Positions 14,030 to 22,941 are shown, counted from the first letter of the stretch. The stretch: DNA of 64,000 nt from Streptomyces sp. MBT53 (GCF_016654115.1 NZ_JAEQAZ010000021.1:1-64000), one strand, 5' to 3'. The notes: generated by a model from the letters alone, not told the origin. A program made the numbers and translations.

Positions 14030-16483
14030 TCAGGGAGTCATGTGCACGACGGCGCCGCGCTGGGCCACCGCCGGATTTCCGCCCCACCGCGACAGCGCGG
14101 GCATCTCCTCGCCCTTCATCAGGAACGAGTCGGCGGCGAGTACGGCCCCGTCGCCCATCGACACCCCGTAGTGCACGAGCGCACCCACCCCGAGGGTGCA
14201 GCCGTCGCCGATGGTGATGAGTTCGGACTTGAACGTGCCGTCCTCCTGCGAGTGCGACTGCACCTTGGTGTGCGCCGACAGCGTGCAGTCGTCGCCGATC
14301 GCGGTGAGCGTGCGCTCGGTGATGTAGGCGCCGTCGTCGAAGACCCGCCGGCCCATGCGCACGCCCAGCAGCCGCCAGATCAGGTTCTTGAACGGTGTCC
14401 CGTTGAACACCTGGATGTAGTGGTCCGGCACCTTCCACAACCGCTCGTGCCACCAGAAGTACGGGTCGTAGATCGAGCACAACTTGGCTTCCAGCGGCCG
14501 GAATCCGCCGACCAGGCGCTCCACCAGCACGTAGTACCCGGCGGTGAAACCGAGCCCGAGCATCAGGGACGCGCCGATCAGCAGCCCCCCGCCGATGCCC
14601 TCGCCCCCGTACAGGTCGACGGCGGCGAAGCCGATGACGGTGAGCACGAACCAGTGCAGCCAGCGCACGAACAGATACAGGCCCATCGAGCGCAGGTTGG
14701 CGCGGTTCTTCAGGGTCAGCCGGCGCTTCAGCTCGTCGCCCTCGCGCAGATGGTCGAAGCGGCTGTCCCGCTCCACCGAGCGCGGGATCTCGAAGCACGG
14801 CGAGCCCAACAGGCCGACGCCCTCCCGGACTTCGCCGTCGAGCGGCACCATCACCTTCGTGGCGAGCAGGCAGTTGTCGCCGGTGCGGCCCCCGGAGGGG
14901 TAGGCGATGTTGTTGCCCAGGAAGTTGCGCGGCCCGATCGAGGCCTGGGTCAGCCGGAACGACGTACTGGAGAAGTCCGCGTTGACGATCGACAGACCGT
15001 CCGCGACCATCGTGCCGCTTCCCACACGGGCCAGATACGGCGTTTCGTGCTGCACCTCCGTACCGAAGTTGGAGCCGGTCTGCTCCACCTCGCCGAGGTC
15101 GTAGCCGATGGCCTTCAGGTAGCCGACGATGTACGAGCTGTCGCCGCACAGCCACTTGAAGAACTTCAGGTTGGTCAGGCGGGCCACCGCGCGCTGCACC
15201 GAGTAGTGGAAGCCGTACAGCGGATACACCCGGTCCGGGCGCAGCAGCGGACGGAGCAGCCTCGGCAGCAGGGACACGGAGACGAAGCCGAGCACCACGA
15301 AGGCGACGAACGCCACGAGCGACAGACCCAGTGCCTCGCCGTAGAAACGGGCCGAGTTGAGGTCCTTCTTGTTCGGGTCGAGCAGGTGGTCGAGGGCCGG
15401 CACGACCGTCAGCACCATGTAGGTGCCGCCGAGCGCGAGCGGGACGTAGACCACCAGCATCTGCAGCAGCGCGGCCAGGCCGTAGCCGAAACGGCGTGCC
15501 GTGGAGCAGTCCGCCGCCGGGACGCGGACGTAGTCGACGTCCGTGGCGACGGCCGGCGAGCCGTGCACACGTCCGCCCGCCGGGACCCGCGCGTCGTCGT
15601 ACAGGGCGGAGGAGTGGCCGAGTTGGGATCCGTCGCCCATGACCGTGCCGATGTCGAGGACCGTCTTCTCGCCGACGTACACGCCGCTGCCGAGCGTGAC
15701 CCGGCCGGTGCGGATACGGCCGGCGTGCGCCTGGTAGCAGAGGAAGAAGGAGTCCTTGCGAATGACCGTTCCGTCTCCGACGGTGAGCAGGTCGGTGCAG
15801 ACCGGGACGGAGTGGGACAGGATCGTGACGCCCCTGCCGATCCGGGCGCCGAGGGCGCGCAGGTAGAGGACGTACAGCGGGTTGCCGGCGAACAGGATCA
15901 TCGGGTTGGCGTGCAGCAGCGCCTTGACCGTCCAGAACCGGACATAGGCGAGGCTCCAGACCGGGAACTCGGTCTCCTTCCAGCGGCCGACGAGCACCCA
16001 CTTGGCCACCACCGGCACCGTGCACACACCGATGAACACCGCGCCGCCGAATATCGCGGAACGCAGATAAACCTGTGCCACTCCGGAACCGCCGGAAACC
16101 CATTCGTAGCCGCGGCCCGTGACAAGTCCGGCGAGTGCGCAGTACGCCGCGAATACGAGGAACTGAAGTAACCCGCACAACAGATAGCGGGCCGTGCTGC
16201 CGGGCGGCGGAGGCTCTGCGACGGCCGGCTCGGAAGGCCCGGAGGTGTCGGCGAGCGCCGCCGCGAGACTACGGATCGTCGGATGGCCGTAGACGTCCCG
16301 CATCGAGACCGACGGGAGATCGTCGCGTTTCCTGACCCGCGCGCAGAAGTGCGCCATCACCAGCGAGTTGGCGCCCAGGTCGTCGAAGAAGTGACTGTCG
16401 AGCGGTATTGCTTCCTTGCGTACGACACCGGCCAGGACCTCTGCGAGAACGGTCTCGGTGCCGGCGCCGGGTTTTCCCACCAC
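14030..16483 (-). CDS. Pls/PosA-type membrane peptide synthetase lacking an A domain
   Basis: An 817-aa membrane enzyme. It begins with a carrier domain (FFDDLGANSL, serine at residue 40), then two membrane segments (about 99-122 and 142-166), a hexapeptide left-handed beta-helix domain, two more membrane segments, a second soluble domain, a third pair, and a final beta-helix domain. Six membrane helices around three tandem domains is the polymerising half of epsilon-polylysine synthetase (Pls). In Pls an adenylation domain precedes the carrier domain in the same chain; here it is missing and supplied by the separate A-T protein. Start is GTG with AAGGAG 7 nt before it. First gene of the operon. 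Confidence 0.87.
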   Translation of the reverse strand: MVGKPGAGTETVLAEVLAGVVRKEAIPLDSHFFDDLGANSLVMAHFCARVRKRDDLPSVSMRDVYGHPTIRSLAAALADTSGPSEPAVAEPPPPGSTARYLLCGLLQFLVFAAYCALAGLVTGRGYEWVSGGSGVAQVYLRSAIFGGAVFIGVCTVPVVAKWVLVGRWKETEFPVWSLAYVRFWTVKALLHANPMILFAGNPLYVLYLRALGARIGRGVTILSHSVPVCTDLLTVGDGTVIRKDSFFLCYQAHAGRIRTGRVTLGSGVYVGEKTVLDIGTVMGDGSQLGHSSALYDDARVPAGGRVHGSPAVATDVDYVRVPAADCSTARRFGYGLAALLQMLVVYVPLALGGTYMVLTVVPALDHLLDPNKKDLNSARFYGEALGLSLVAFVAFVVLGFVSVSLLPRLLRPLLRPDRVYPLYGFHYSVQRAVARLTNLKFFKWLCGDSSYIVGYLKAIGYDLGEVEQTGSNFGTEVQHETPYLARVGSGTMVADGLSIVNADFSSTSFRLTQASIGPRNFLGNNIAYPSGGRTGDNCLLATKVMVPLDGEVREGVGLLGSPCFEIPRSVERDSRFDHLREGDELKRRLTLKNRANLRSMGLYLFVRWLHWFVLTVIGFAAVDLYGGEGIGGGLLIGASLMLGLGFTAGYYVLVERLVGGFRPLEAKLCSIYDPYFWWHERLWKVPDHYIQVFNGTPFKNLIWRLLGVRMGRRVFDDGAYITERTLTAIGDDCTLSAHTKVQSHSQEDGTFKSELITIGDGCTLGVGALVHYGVSMGDGAVLAADSFLMKGEEMPALSRWGGNPAVAQRGAVVHMTP

Positions 16484-16578
16484 GTGGCTCCTTGGTGCTG
16501 ATCATTGTCTTTGAATTGCCAAAATCGCCAAAGACGAAAACGGCACACGCGAAACGGGTGGGGTGAAAGTGAATTTCT

Positions 16579-16602
16579 GGGACGTGGTCCCGGTCATGGA
16601 CC
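16579..16602. promoter_or_regulatory. Two adjacent palindromes in the leader of the synthetase operon
   Basis: GGGAC-GTG-GTCCC (16579-16591) is directly followed by GGTC-ATG-GACC (16592-16602). Both lie between the predicted transcription start and the GTG of the Pls-like gene, so they could act as an operator below the promoter or as RNA stem-loops in a leader of about 175 nt. No matching regulator gene is present in the cluster. Confidence 0.45.
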
Positions 16603-16667
16603 CAATGTGATTCCCCCGAGTCGTGTGCGCTGACGTCGTCCCAACGCGCGCAACGAATGCAGTCCGG

Positions 16668-16697
16668 ATTATTTCTGGACATTCTGGAACGGGTCAA
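16668..16697 (-). promoter_or_regulatory. Predicted vegetative promoter of the synthetase operon
   Basis: On the minus strand TTGACC (-35, 16692-16697) is followed after 18 nt by AATAAT (-10, 16668-16673), each close to the consensus of the main sigma factor. The spacer holds a direct repeat, TTCTGGA on the plus strand at 16673-16679 and 16682-16688, with a 9-bp period, where an activator or repressor could bind. The predicted start is near 16660, leaving a long 5-prime leader. Confidence 0.55.
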
Positions 16698-16943
16698 GGC
16701 TGTTTTGGGCAATGGCGCTTTTTCGACTTCGCGGGGTACCGGGAAGGTCAATCAGGATTGACGGACGAAGTCCTCACCGGGAAGCTCTCCAAAACAACCA
16801 TTAAAATCTCGAATGCCAATTCGAATTCCGGACCGAAAAGTTTCGGCCAGCGCGAGCATGACACGGCCGGCCGGCAGGCACCCGGTCCCGGCCGACGCCC
16901 CCGGGGGATGAGTGCATCCCGGCGCGGCGGATACCTTTAGGGC

Positions 16944-18122
16944 GTGCAGTCAGCAAGTGAAACCCCCGAGCGGCCCACCGGCCGGTTCCACCGGGCGCGT
17001 GCCCTCTACCGGAACGTCTCCAAGCGCAGGACCGCCTGGCTGCTGGTCAAGGACACCGTCAACTCCTGCATGGAGTACCGCATCCTGGGCCTCGCGGCCG
17101 AGGCCGCGTTCTTCACGCTGCTGTCCGTCCCGCCGCTCCTGCTGAGCCTCATCGGCCTGCTCGGCTACGTCGACAGCTGGACCGGCGCGCACAGCATCGC
17201 CGGCCTGGAGAACAACATCCTGGAGGCGTCCCGCACCGTCCTGACCGACAAGGGCGTGCACGAGATCGCCCAGCCGATCCTGCACGACGTCATGAAGGGC
17301 GGCCGGCCCGACGTCATCTCGATCGGCTTCCTGTTCGCCCTCTGGTCGGGCTCCCGCGCGGTCAACGTCTTCATCGACACCATCACCGTGATGTACGGCC
17401 TCGACGGCGTACGCGGCATCGTCAAGACCCGGATCGTGTCCTTCGCGCTGTTCATCGCGGCCCTGCTGATCGGCTCGATCGCGCTGCCCCTGATGGTGGC
17501 CGGACCGGACGCCGTGGTGAAGGTCGTGCCCTGGTCGGAGACGGTCGTACAGGTCCTGTACTGGCCCGTCGTCATCGTCCTGTCCGTCGTCTTCCTCACG
17601 ACGCTGTACCACGTCTCCGTGCCCGTCCGATCCCCGTGGATCGAGGACGTGCCGGGCTCCCTGGTCGCCCTCGCCATGTGGGTCCTCGGCAGCTACCTCC
17701 TGCGCATCTACCTCACCGGCACGGTCGAGGGCCCCACCATCTACGGCTCCCTCGCCGCGCCCGTCGCCGTACTGCTGTGGATCGGTGTGTCCGCGTTCGC
17801 CGTACTCGTCGGGGCCGCCGTCAACGCGGCCATCGACCGGGTCTGGCCGGCCGCCGCGACGGCCGCCGCCCGCGCCGCCAACGAACGCCGGCACGAGGAG
17901 CAGGCCGCCGAGTACGTCGCCCGCATGGCCGCCGCCCGCACCCAGGACGACGACGACCCGGACGACCCCGACGACGGCGACATGCCCTCCGAGTTCCCCG
18001 AACGCTGGTCCCGCTTCCTGCCCCCCGAGGACGTCACGTCCAGGCTGCGCACCCACGCGAAGAGCACCCACGTCAAGAGCACCCACAAGAACGGCGGGGA
18101 CACACCGGGACCGGTGAAGTAA
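16944..18122 (+). CDS. YihY/BrkB family inner-membrane protein
   Basis: A 392-aa protein with about six hydrophobic helices between residues 30 and 300. It contains the family motif region YRILGLAAEAAFFTLLSVPP near the first helix and GSYLLRIYLTGTVEGPTIYG with PVAVLLWIGVSAFAVLVGA near the last. The tail is cytoplasmic and charged, with an acidic run (QDDDDPDDPDD) and a KSTHVKSTH repeat. The GTG start gives MQSASETPERP; only a weak ribosome site is seen. Function of the family is not settled; once miscalled ribonuclease BN. It is divergent from the synthetase operon and need not belong to it. Confidence 0.85.
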   Translation: MQSASETPERPTGRFHRARALYRNVSKRRTAWLLVKDTVNSCMEYRILGLAAEAAFFTLLSVPPLLLSLIGLLGYVDSWTGAHSIAGLENNILEASRTVLTDKGVHEIAQPILHDVMKGGRPDVISIGFLFALWSGSRAVNVFIDTITVMYGLDGVRGIVKTRIVSFALFIAALLIGSIALPLMVAGPDAVVKVVPWSETVVQVLYWPVVIVLSVVFLTTLYHVSVPVRSPWIEDVPGSLVALAMWVLGSYLLRIYLTGTVEGPTIYGSLAAPVAVLLWIGVSAFAVLVGAAVNAAIDRVWPAAATAAARAANERRHEEQAAEYVARMAAARTQDDDDPDDPDDGDMPSEFPERWSRFLPPEDVTSRLRTHAKSTHVKSTHKNGGDTPGPVK

Positions 18123-18150
18123 CGCTCCGCTACGGCTTCCGGACGCCCAC

Positions 18151-19019
18151 TCACACCTTCCAGACGCCCGCCGCCGAGGCCTCCCGCGCGAACTCGGAGA
18201 AGTCGCGCGGCTCACGCCCCAGCACCTCCTGAACCCCGTCCGAGAGATACGAGTTCCGCCCGTCGAGCAGCGACTCGAACAGCTCTACCAGGAACTCGAC
18301 CTCCCCGTCCGGCACCCCGAACCCGGCCAGATCGTCGCCGTACTGACGGGCCGACACCGCCCGGTACGTCAACGCCCGCCCCGCCGCCGCGGAGATCTCC
18401 GCGATCGCCTCCCCGAAGGTCAGCAGCCGCGGCCCGGACACCGTGAGCGCCTGCCCGGCATACCGGTCCCCGGCCGTCACCGCGGCCACCACCACATCCG
18501 CGATGTCCCGCACATCGACTGGGGGCACCTCCCATGCCCTTAAGGCTATGGGGGAGGCTCCCGCACCTCACCGGCCGGAAACACCAGCTCCCCGCTCTCC
18601 CGCAGCCCCTCCACCAGCGGCCCCTCGCTGAAGTTCTGTGCGAACCACGCCGCCCTTACGACCGTCCAGTCCGCCCCCGACCCGCGCAGCGCCTCCTCGG
18701 TCGGCCGCGCCCGCTCCTCGCCCCGCGAGGACAGCAGCACCAGCCGCCGTACGCCCAGCGAGACCGCCTCGTGCGCGAACATCCCCACCGCGCCGGGCGC
18801 GTCCGGCGCCCCGACGTCCGAGGGATACACCAGGTACGCGGCGTCGGCGCCCCGCAGCGTGTCCGCCCACGTCGACCGGTCCGCCCAGTCGAAGCCCTGC
18901 GCCCGCGAGGCCTCCCGTACGGTCAGCCCCGCCGCCCGCGCGGCCTCCGCCACCCGGCGCCCGGTACGACCCGAAGCGCCCGTCACCACCATCGTCATGT
19001 CCCGTGCGTTCTCTGTCAT
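18151..19019 (-). pseudogene. NmrA-like NAD(P)-binding protein, interrupted by a palindromic element
   Basis: Two adjacent open frames are halves of one atypical SDR (NmrA/azoreductase-like) protein. The N-terminal part (18546-19019) has the Rossmann motif VVTGASGRTGRRV and stops just after GEVREPPP. The C-terminal part (18151-18528) continues with PPVDVRDIADVVVAAVTAG, a segment that normally follows directly. Between the two lie 38 nt containing a palindrome; joining the expected codons leaves about 32 extra nucleotides, which shifts the frame and adds a TAG. A split but expressed pair is less likely. The divergent AraC gene at 19101 may once have regulated it. Confidence 0.78.
18521..18557. 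repeat. Small palindromic (REP/MITE-like) insertion
   Basis: The segment has an imperfect inverted repeat. The left arm includes CACCTCCCATGCC, the right arm GGCTATGGGGGAGG, and the centre is the perfect palindrome CCTTAAGG. Short GC-rich palindromes beginning GGGGGCACCTCCC are, as I recall, dispersed in many Streptomyces genomes. Its position inside a coding sequence, with the frame lost across it, marks it as an insertion. No second copy was noticed in this window. Confidence 0.65.
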
Positions 19020-19100
19020 GCCGTCCAGTCAACGCCGGTGCCCGCGCACGGGCCATCGCTGAACGGCTCATTCCCATAAGCGCGCGTCTACGCTGGCCGC

Positions 19101-20036
19101 ATGGACGCCCTGTCAGGCCTTCTTGAGGGTCCACGCGCGCGTGGCGCCTTCATGATCCGCGCCTGCTTCGACCCGCCGTGGGCCCTGCGCATCGAGGACC
19201 GCGCCCCGCTGACGGTCATGCTCATGGTCCGCGGCGACGCCTGCATCACCCCTGAGACGGGCGAGCGGATACGCCTCCGGGCCGGCGACCTCGCCATCGC
19301 GCGCGGCCCCGACCCGTACACCTGCGGCGACGCCCCGGACACACCCCCGCAGGCGCTGATCCTGCCCGGCGGCGAGTGCAGCTACCCCGACGGCACCTCC
19401 CTCAAGGGCTCGATGGACCTCGGCGTCCGCACCTGGGGCGACCGCCTCGACGGCTCCACGGTGATGCTCATCGGCACCTACCTCATGCGCGGCGAGATCA
19501 ACGGCCGCCTCCTGGACGCCCTGCCACCCCTGCTCGCCCTCCCCTCCGAGGTCTGGGAGTGCCCGCTCACCCCCCTCCTCATGGAGGAGATCGTCCGCGA
19601 CGAACCCGCCCAGGAAGTCGTCCTGGACCGCCTCCTGGACCTCCTGGTCATCGCCGCGCTGAGGGCCTGGTTCTCCCGCCCCGAGGCGGAGGCACCGGCC
19701 TGGTACCGCGCCCAGGCGGACCCGGTGGTCGGCAGGGTCCTGCGTCTCCTCCAGGACGATCCCGCCCACCCCTGGACGGTCGCCTCCCTCGCCGCCAAGG
19801 CCGCCGTCTCCCGCGCGGCCCTGGCCCGCCGCTTCACCGATCTGGTCGGCGAGCCCCCGATGTCCTACCTCACCGCCTGGCGCCTCGCCCTCGCCGCCGA
19901 CCGCCTCCGCGACACGGACGACACGATCGCCGCGATCGCGAGGGACGTGGGCTACGGCAGCGCGTTCGCGCTCTCCAGCGCCTTCAAACGGGTCTACGGC
20001 GTCAGCCCGCAGGAGCACCGGACGCGGTCGGCGTAG
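19101..20036 (+). CDS. AraC family regulator with cupin sensor
   Basis: A 311-aa transcription factor. The N-terminal two thirds match the cupin-type AraC ligand domain ([17 protein letters not shown] to [17 protein letters not shown]). The last 100 residues carry two helix-turn-helix motifs ([20 protein letters not shown] and [20 protein letters not shown]) and the [13 protein letters not shown] signature. It is divergent from the disrupted NAD(P)-binding gene with an 81-nt gap, an arrangement common for regulators of SDR or oxidoreductase genes. If the target gene is dead, this regulator may be an orphan. Confidence 0.88.
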   Translation: MDALSGLLEGPRARGAFMIRACFDPPWALRIEDRAPLTVMLMVRGDACITPETGERIRLRAGDLAIARGPDPYTCGDAPDTPPQALILPGGECSYPDGTSLKGSMDLGVRTWGDRLDGSTVMLIGTYLMRGEINGRLLDALPPLLALPSEVWECPLTPLLMEEIVRDEPAQEVVLDRLLDLLVIAALRAWFSRPEAEAPAWYRAQADPVVGRVLRLLQDDPAHPWTVASLAAKAAVSRAALARRFTDLVGEPPMSYLTAWRLALAADRLRDTDDTIAAIARDVGYGSAFALSSAFKRVYGVSPQEHRTRSA

Positions 20037-20046
20037 CCTGGCCGGC

Positions 20047-20745
20047 ATGTACGCGGAGAGGGCATCGCGACTGCCGGGCGCGGTGGTGTGGACCCGCACC
20101 ATGGAGAACCCCGACTCGACCCCGGTCCACCCCGTCCTGCCCGACGGCTGCATGGACCTCCTCTGGAACGAGGGCCGCCTGCTGGTCGCCGGCCCCGACA
20201 CCCGCGCGTACGTCCCCGGAACCGAACCCGCCCACTGGGCCGGCCTCCGCTTCGCCCCCGGCACCGCCCCCACCTACCTGGGCGTCCCGGCCCACGAACT
20301 CCGCGACCTCCGTGTCGACCTCACCGACCTCTGGCCCGCCGCGACGGTACGGCGTCTGCACGCCCGCCTCGCCACGGCCCCCGACCCGGCGACGGCACTG
20401 GAGGAAGCGGCACTGGAACGCGCCGCCCAGGCACCCCCACCCGACCCACTCCTACGACACCTCGTCGCGGCCCTCGACACCGGCCGCCCGGTGGCCGCCA
20501 CCGCCGACGAACTCGGCCTGGGCGCCCGCCAGTTGCACCGCCGCTCCCTGGCCGCCTTCGGCTACGGCCCCAAGACGCTCGCCCGGGTGCTGCGCCTCCG
20601 GCGCGCCCTCGCACTGGCCCGCGCCGGAGTCCCCTTCGCGGAGACGGCGGCCCGGTCCGGCTACGCGGACCAGGCCCATCTCGCCCGGGACGTCAGGGAG
20701 TTCGCGGGGATGCCGCTGGGGCAGCTGCTCGGCCGGACCGGCTAG
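20047..20745 (+). CDS. AraC-type helix-turn-helix regulator
   Basis: A 232-aa regulator. The N-terminal domain has [24 protein letters not shown], the pattern of the DUF6597/AraC group. The C-terminal domain has two helix-turn-helices ([20 protein letters not shown] and [20 protein letters not shown]). It starts 10 nt after the upstream AraC gene and may be co-transcribed. Its TAG stop shares a CTAG palindrome with the stop of the convergent VOC gene. The regulated pathway is unknown. Confidence 0.82.
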   Translation: MYAERASRLPGAVVWTRTMENPDSTPVHPVLPDGCMDLLWNEGRLLVAGPDTRAYVPGTEPAHWAGLRFAPGTAPTYLGVPAHELRDLRVDLTDLWPAATVRRLHARLATAPDPATALEEAALERAAQAPPPDPLLRHLVAALDTGRPVAATADELGLGARQLHRRSLAAFGYGPKTLARVLRLRRALALARAGVPFAETAARSGYADQAHLARDVREFAGMPLGQLLGRTG

Positions 20746-21143
20746 GCAGGGTTCAGCGGCGCGAAGAGATCCACGCCGTTGCCGTCGGGGTCGTGCACGA
20801 CGGCGTACCGCTGCCCCCAGAACGCGTCCCACGGCTTGAGCTCCCCGTGGTGCCCGGCACCGACCAACTCCTCGTACACCCGGTCGACTTCGGCGGGATC
20901 GTCGCAGAGCAGGGCGAGCGCGGCCCGCCCGCTGCCTCCGGTGGGCGGCCGCCAACCCGCGTGGAACGAGCGGACGGTGTCCTCCGTGTCCAGCAACAGC
21001 CGCAGCCCGCCGGGGAGTTGAGCCTCGGCATGCGGCTGGTCCTCGGCACCCTCGGGGAAACCGAACCCGAGCCGACGGTAGAAGGCGACAGAGGCGGCCA
21101 TGTCGGAGACGACCAGGCCGATCGCATCGAATCGTGGAGTCAT
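20742..21143 (-). CDS. VOC (glyoxalase/bleomycin-resistance fold) protein
   Basis: A 133-aa vicinal-oxygen-chelate protein with two beta-alpha-beta-beta-beta units ([21 protein letters not shown] and [17 protein letters not shown]). The expected metal ligands of enzymes in the family are only partly present, so it may bind a small molecule or act as a resistance or isomerase type protein. The ATG at 21143 overlaps the stop of the upstream hypothetical gene (ATGA); an in-frame extension to 21281 is rejected because it would overlap that gene. Third gene of a three-gene minus-strand operon. Confidence 0.82.
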   Translation of the reverse strand: MTPRFDAIGLVVSDMAASVAFYRRLGFGFPEGAEDQPHAEAQLPGGLRLLLDTEDTVRSFHAGWRPPTGGSGRAALALLCDDPAEVDRVYEELVGAGHHGELKPWDAFWGQRYAVVHDPDGNGVDLFAPLNPA

Positions 21144-21637
21144 GGGGCCACGGTAGGCGGGGGCGGTCGGCGGGTCTTGAACGAATCGGACGCGTCCTCG
21201 CCCGCTGAAATGATCCCGACGATCCACGAGTCCATGGACGGGCTCTTGCGGTAGAACGTGTTCGGCTGCACCGGATCGCACAACGCGACCAGGACGTCAC
21301 CCTCCCGCAGCTCCACGGTTCTCCGGAACGAGCTGGTCCTGCTCGCCCTCCAACGCCTCACTGTGAACTGCATGTCGTGAAGACCAGGCGGGACGTCGAC
21401 GAACTTCGGTGCCGTGGCGAAACGGTCCCGAGAGCAGATCTTCAGGCCGTTCTCGCGGACGGACACGACCCCCGCCCTGTCGGTGAAGCTGCGAACCGGT
21501 TCCCTGATCTCGGCGATCAGCAGAACCCCCGTCCTGCCGTTCCTCCGCACTCCGCGCAGGCGCCCCCTGGCCCGCCAGGGCAGGTGCCGCGCCTTGTCGA
21601 GAGTGCCTACGGAGAAAGGTGCACCGGAACCCTTCAT
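21140..21637 (-). CDS. Conserved-looking protein of unknown function
   Basis: A 165-aa basic protein. It has several short beta-like stretches (GVLLIAEIREPVRSF, VSVRENGLKICSRD, GLHDMQFTVRRWR, GDVLVALCDP) and no signal peptide or membrane helix. I do not recognise the family. Both ends overlap neighbours by ATGA (the VOC-like gene upstream and the VOC gene downstream), which is good evidence that it is truly translated as part of that operon. Confidence 0.65.
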   Translation of the reverse strand: MKGSGAPFSVGTLDKARHLPWRARGRLRGVRRNGRTGVLLIAEIREPVRSFTDRAGVVSVRENGLKICSRDRFATAPKFVDVPPGLHDMQFTVRRWRASRTSSFRRTVELREGDVLVALCDPVQPNTFYRKSPSMDSWIVGIISAGEDASDSFKTRRPPPPTVAP

Positions 21638-22266
21638 GAGAACGTCACCGCCCCGCGAGGCGTGTTCACCGTGAAGGAGAGGCCCACCGGGCCCTCGGCC
21701 AGCGCCAGTTCCACGCCCACGGCGGACAGCAGCGGGCGGATCTCGTCCGGTGCCGGGGCGGTCGCCGCCAGCTCCAGCAGGGGCGCGACGGGCAGACCCG
21801 AGGCGGTCGGATGCGGCGACGCGCTCCAGTCGATCAGGAACGGCACCAGACCGGAGGGGTGTGCCGTGTCCCCGTCCGTGAGCCGCCACTCCAACAGCGT
21901 GCCGTCGGGCCGGCGGCGGCTCATCGCCCGCACGGGCCCGGGGTCGTACCCCTGGGCGCGGGCCGCCGCGACCGCCGCGTCCAGATCGGGCGGACTGATC
22001 GCCCAGGTCACGGTCCGGGCGCCGGACAGCCCGTCGACACCGAACGGCCGCGGCCCGGACGGCTCGGCCTGCTCCGGGTCGGGACCGAGGATCTCCAGAT
22101 AGCGCGAACCACCGAGAGACACCAGGTAGTTGCGGGTGCCGAGTCCGACATGGGCGCCGCCGGCCACCGGTGCGATACCCGTGCGCAGGGTGAAGTCGGC
22201 GACGGTCGCCGCCAGTTCGGGGGTCGCGAGGACGAGATGGTCCAGGCGTGCGGGAACGGCATTCAT
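21634..22266 (-). CDS. VOC/glyoxalase-like domain protein
   Basis: A 210-aa protein with a glyoxalase-like fold of the longer type: LDHLVLATPELAATVADF opens the first unit, and GSRYLEILGPDPEQAEP and DGTLLEWRLTDGD continue it. The arrangement matches Streptomyces proteins annotated as glyoxalase-like domain. The ATG at 22266 is the first gene of the three-gene operon and is divergent from the lipoprotein at 22305. No substrate can be assigned. Confidence 0.75.
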   Translation of the reverse strand: MNAVPARLDHLVLATPELAATVADFTLRTGIAPVAGGAHVGLGTRNYLVSLGGSRYLEILGPDPEQAEPSGPRPFGVDGLSGARTVTWAISPPDLDAAVAAARAQGYDPGPVRAMSRRRPDGTLLEWRLTDGDTAHPSGLVPFLIDWSASPHPTASGLPVAPLLELAATAPAPDEIRPLLSAVGVELALAEGPVGLSFTVNTPRGAVTFS

Positions 22267-22304
22267 CCCCACCCAGGCTACGCCGTGTACGGCAGGATGG
22301 CCCC

Positions 22305-22913
22305 ATGATCCGTGCCGTGCGCGCCCTGCCGCTGTTGCTGTTGCTGCCCGCGCTGATGGTCGGCTGCGGTACCGAGAAGTCGGGTGCCGGTGCCGGAACC
22401 CCGAAGGCCTCGTCCTCCCCTTCCTCTTCTCCTTCCTCCTCCCCGACCCCGGCGACGTCCGCCGAAATCGCCTCCCGCGCAAAGACGTTGGGCTTCGACC
22501 CCGACCTCGTCTACGTCATCGACCCGCCCGGATTCACCCTCGCCCAGCAGTCGGTGGGCGTCTCGGACGTCGGTCTCTCCGTGGCGTACATATCGCCGAA
22601 GACCGGTGCCGTGATCAACCTGCGCGTGGAGCCCGGCACGATGACCGACGCGAACTGCACGACGCAGGCGGTGACCACCGAGCACATGACCTGCGTACGC
22701 GACGGGAACGCCTGGTACCGCACCGGCGGGGGAGACGCGGAGTACGTGATGGCGGCGAAGGACCACCTCGTGCATGTCGCCGCCGAGCAGGGCAAGGTGA
22801 GTCGCGAGATCCTGCGCGAGTCGGCCCGGTCGCTGCGCCGACCGTACAAGAGCGAACTCGCCGTGGTCCTCCCGCCCAGGGAGTTCAACGACGGTGCGGG
22901 GACGGGTGGTTGA
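22305..22913 (+). CDS. Putative lipoprotein of unknown function
   Basis: A 202-aa exported protein. RAVRALPLLLLLPALMVGCG is a short lipoprotein signal with the lipid-accepting cysteine at residue 21, followed by a Ser/Pro/Thr linker (SSSPSSSPSSSPTP). The C-terminal domain has two cysteines (NCTTQA and MTCVRDG) that could form a disulfide. It is likely anchored to the outer face of the membrane. No domain is recognised. The promoter must lie in the 38-nt divergent gap. Confidence 0.7.
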   Translation: MIRAVRALPLLLLLPALMVGCGTEKSGAGAGTPKASSSPSSSPSSSPTPATSAEIASRAKTLGFDPDLVYVIDPPGFTLAQQSVGVSDVGLSVAYISPKTGAVINLRVEPGTMTDANCTTQAVTTEHMTCVRDGNAWYRTGGGDAEYVMAAKDHLVHVAAEQGKVSREILRESARSLRRPYKSELAVVLPPREFNDGAGTGG

Positions 22914-22941
22914 GCCCACGGAGTGAAATAGGCTGCCCCGT

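Larger units (their letters stand above)
16484..16943. other. AT-rich divergent control region of the synthetase operon
   Basis: A 460-bp gap between the divergent Pls-like and YihY-like genes. It is visibly poorer in G+C than the flanking genes, with runs such as CCAAAATCGCCAAAG and a perfect AATTCGAATT palindrome near 16820. It contains a good minus-strand promoter (16668-16697) and tandem dyads (16579-16602). No credible additional gene is seen; small open frames in it lack ribosome sites and codon bias. Confidence 0.6.

Noticed and set aside
12485..16171. A 1228-aa open frame on the plus strand across the synthetase genes
   Set aside because: It is antisense to two clear NRPS/Pls genes, its protein is low-complexity Arg/His/Gly/Val, and it has no domain or ribosome site. 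It arises from GC bias.
13305..16178. A 957-aa minus-strand frame overlapping the Pls-like and A-T genes, as evidence of a fused synthetase
   Set aside because: It is read in a different frame from both real genes and has no NRPS motifs. The two genes have proper stops and starts separated by 42 nt with a ribosome site.
18151..18528. A separate small gene for the C-terminal NAD(P)-binding fragment
   Set aside because: It lacks the nucleotide-binding fold and continues the upstream half exactly, so it is treated as part of one broken gene.
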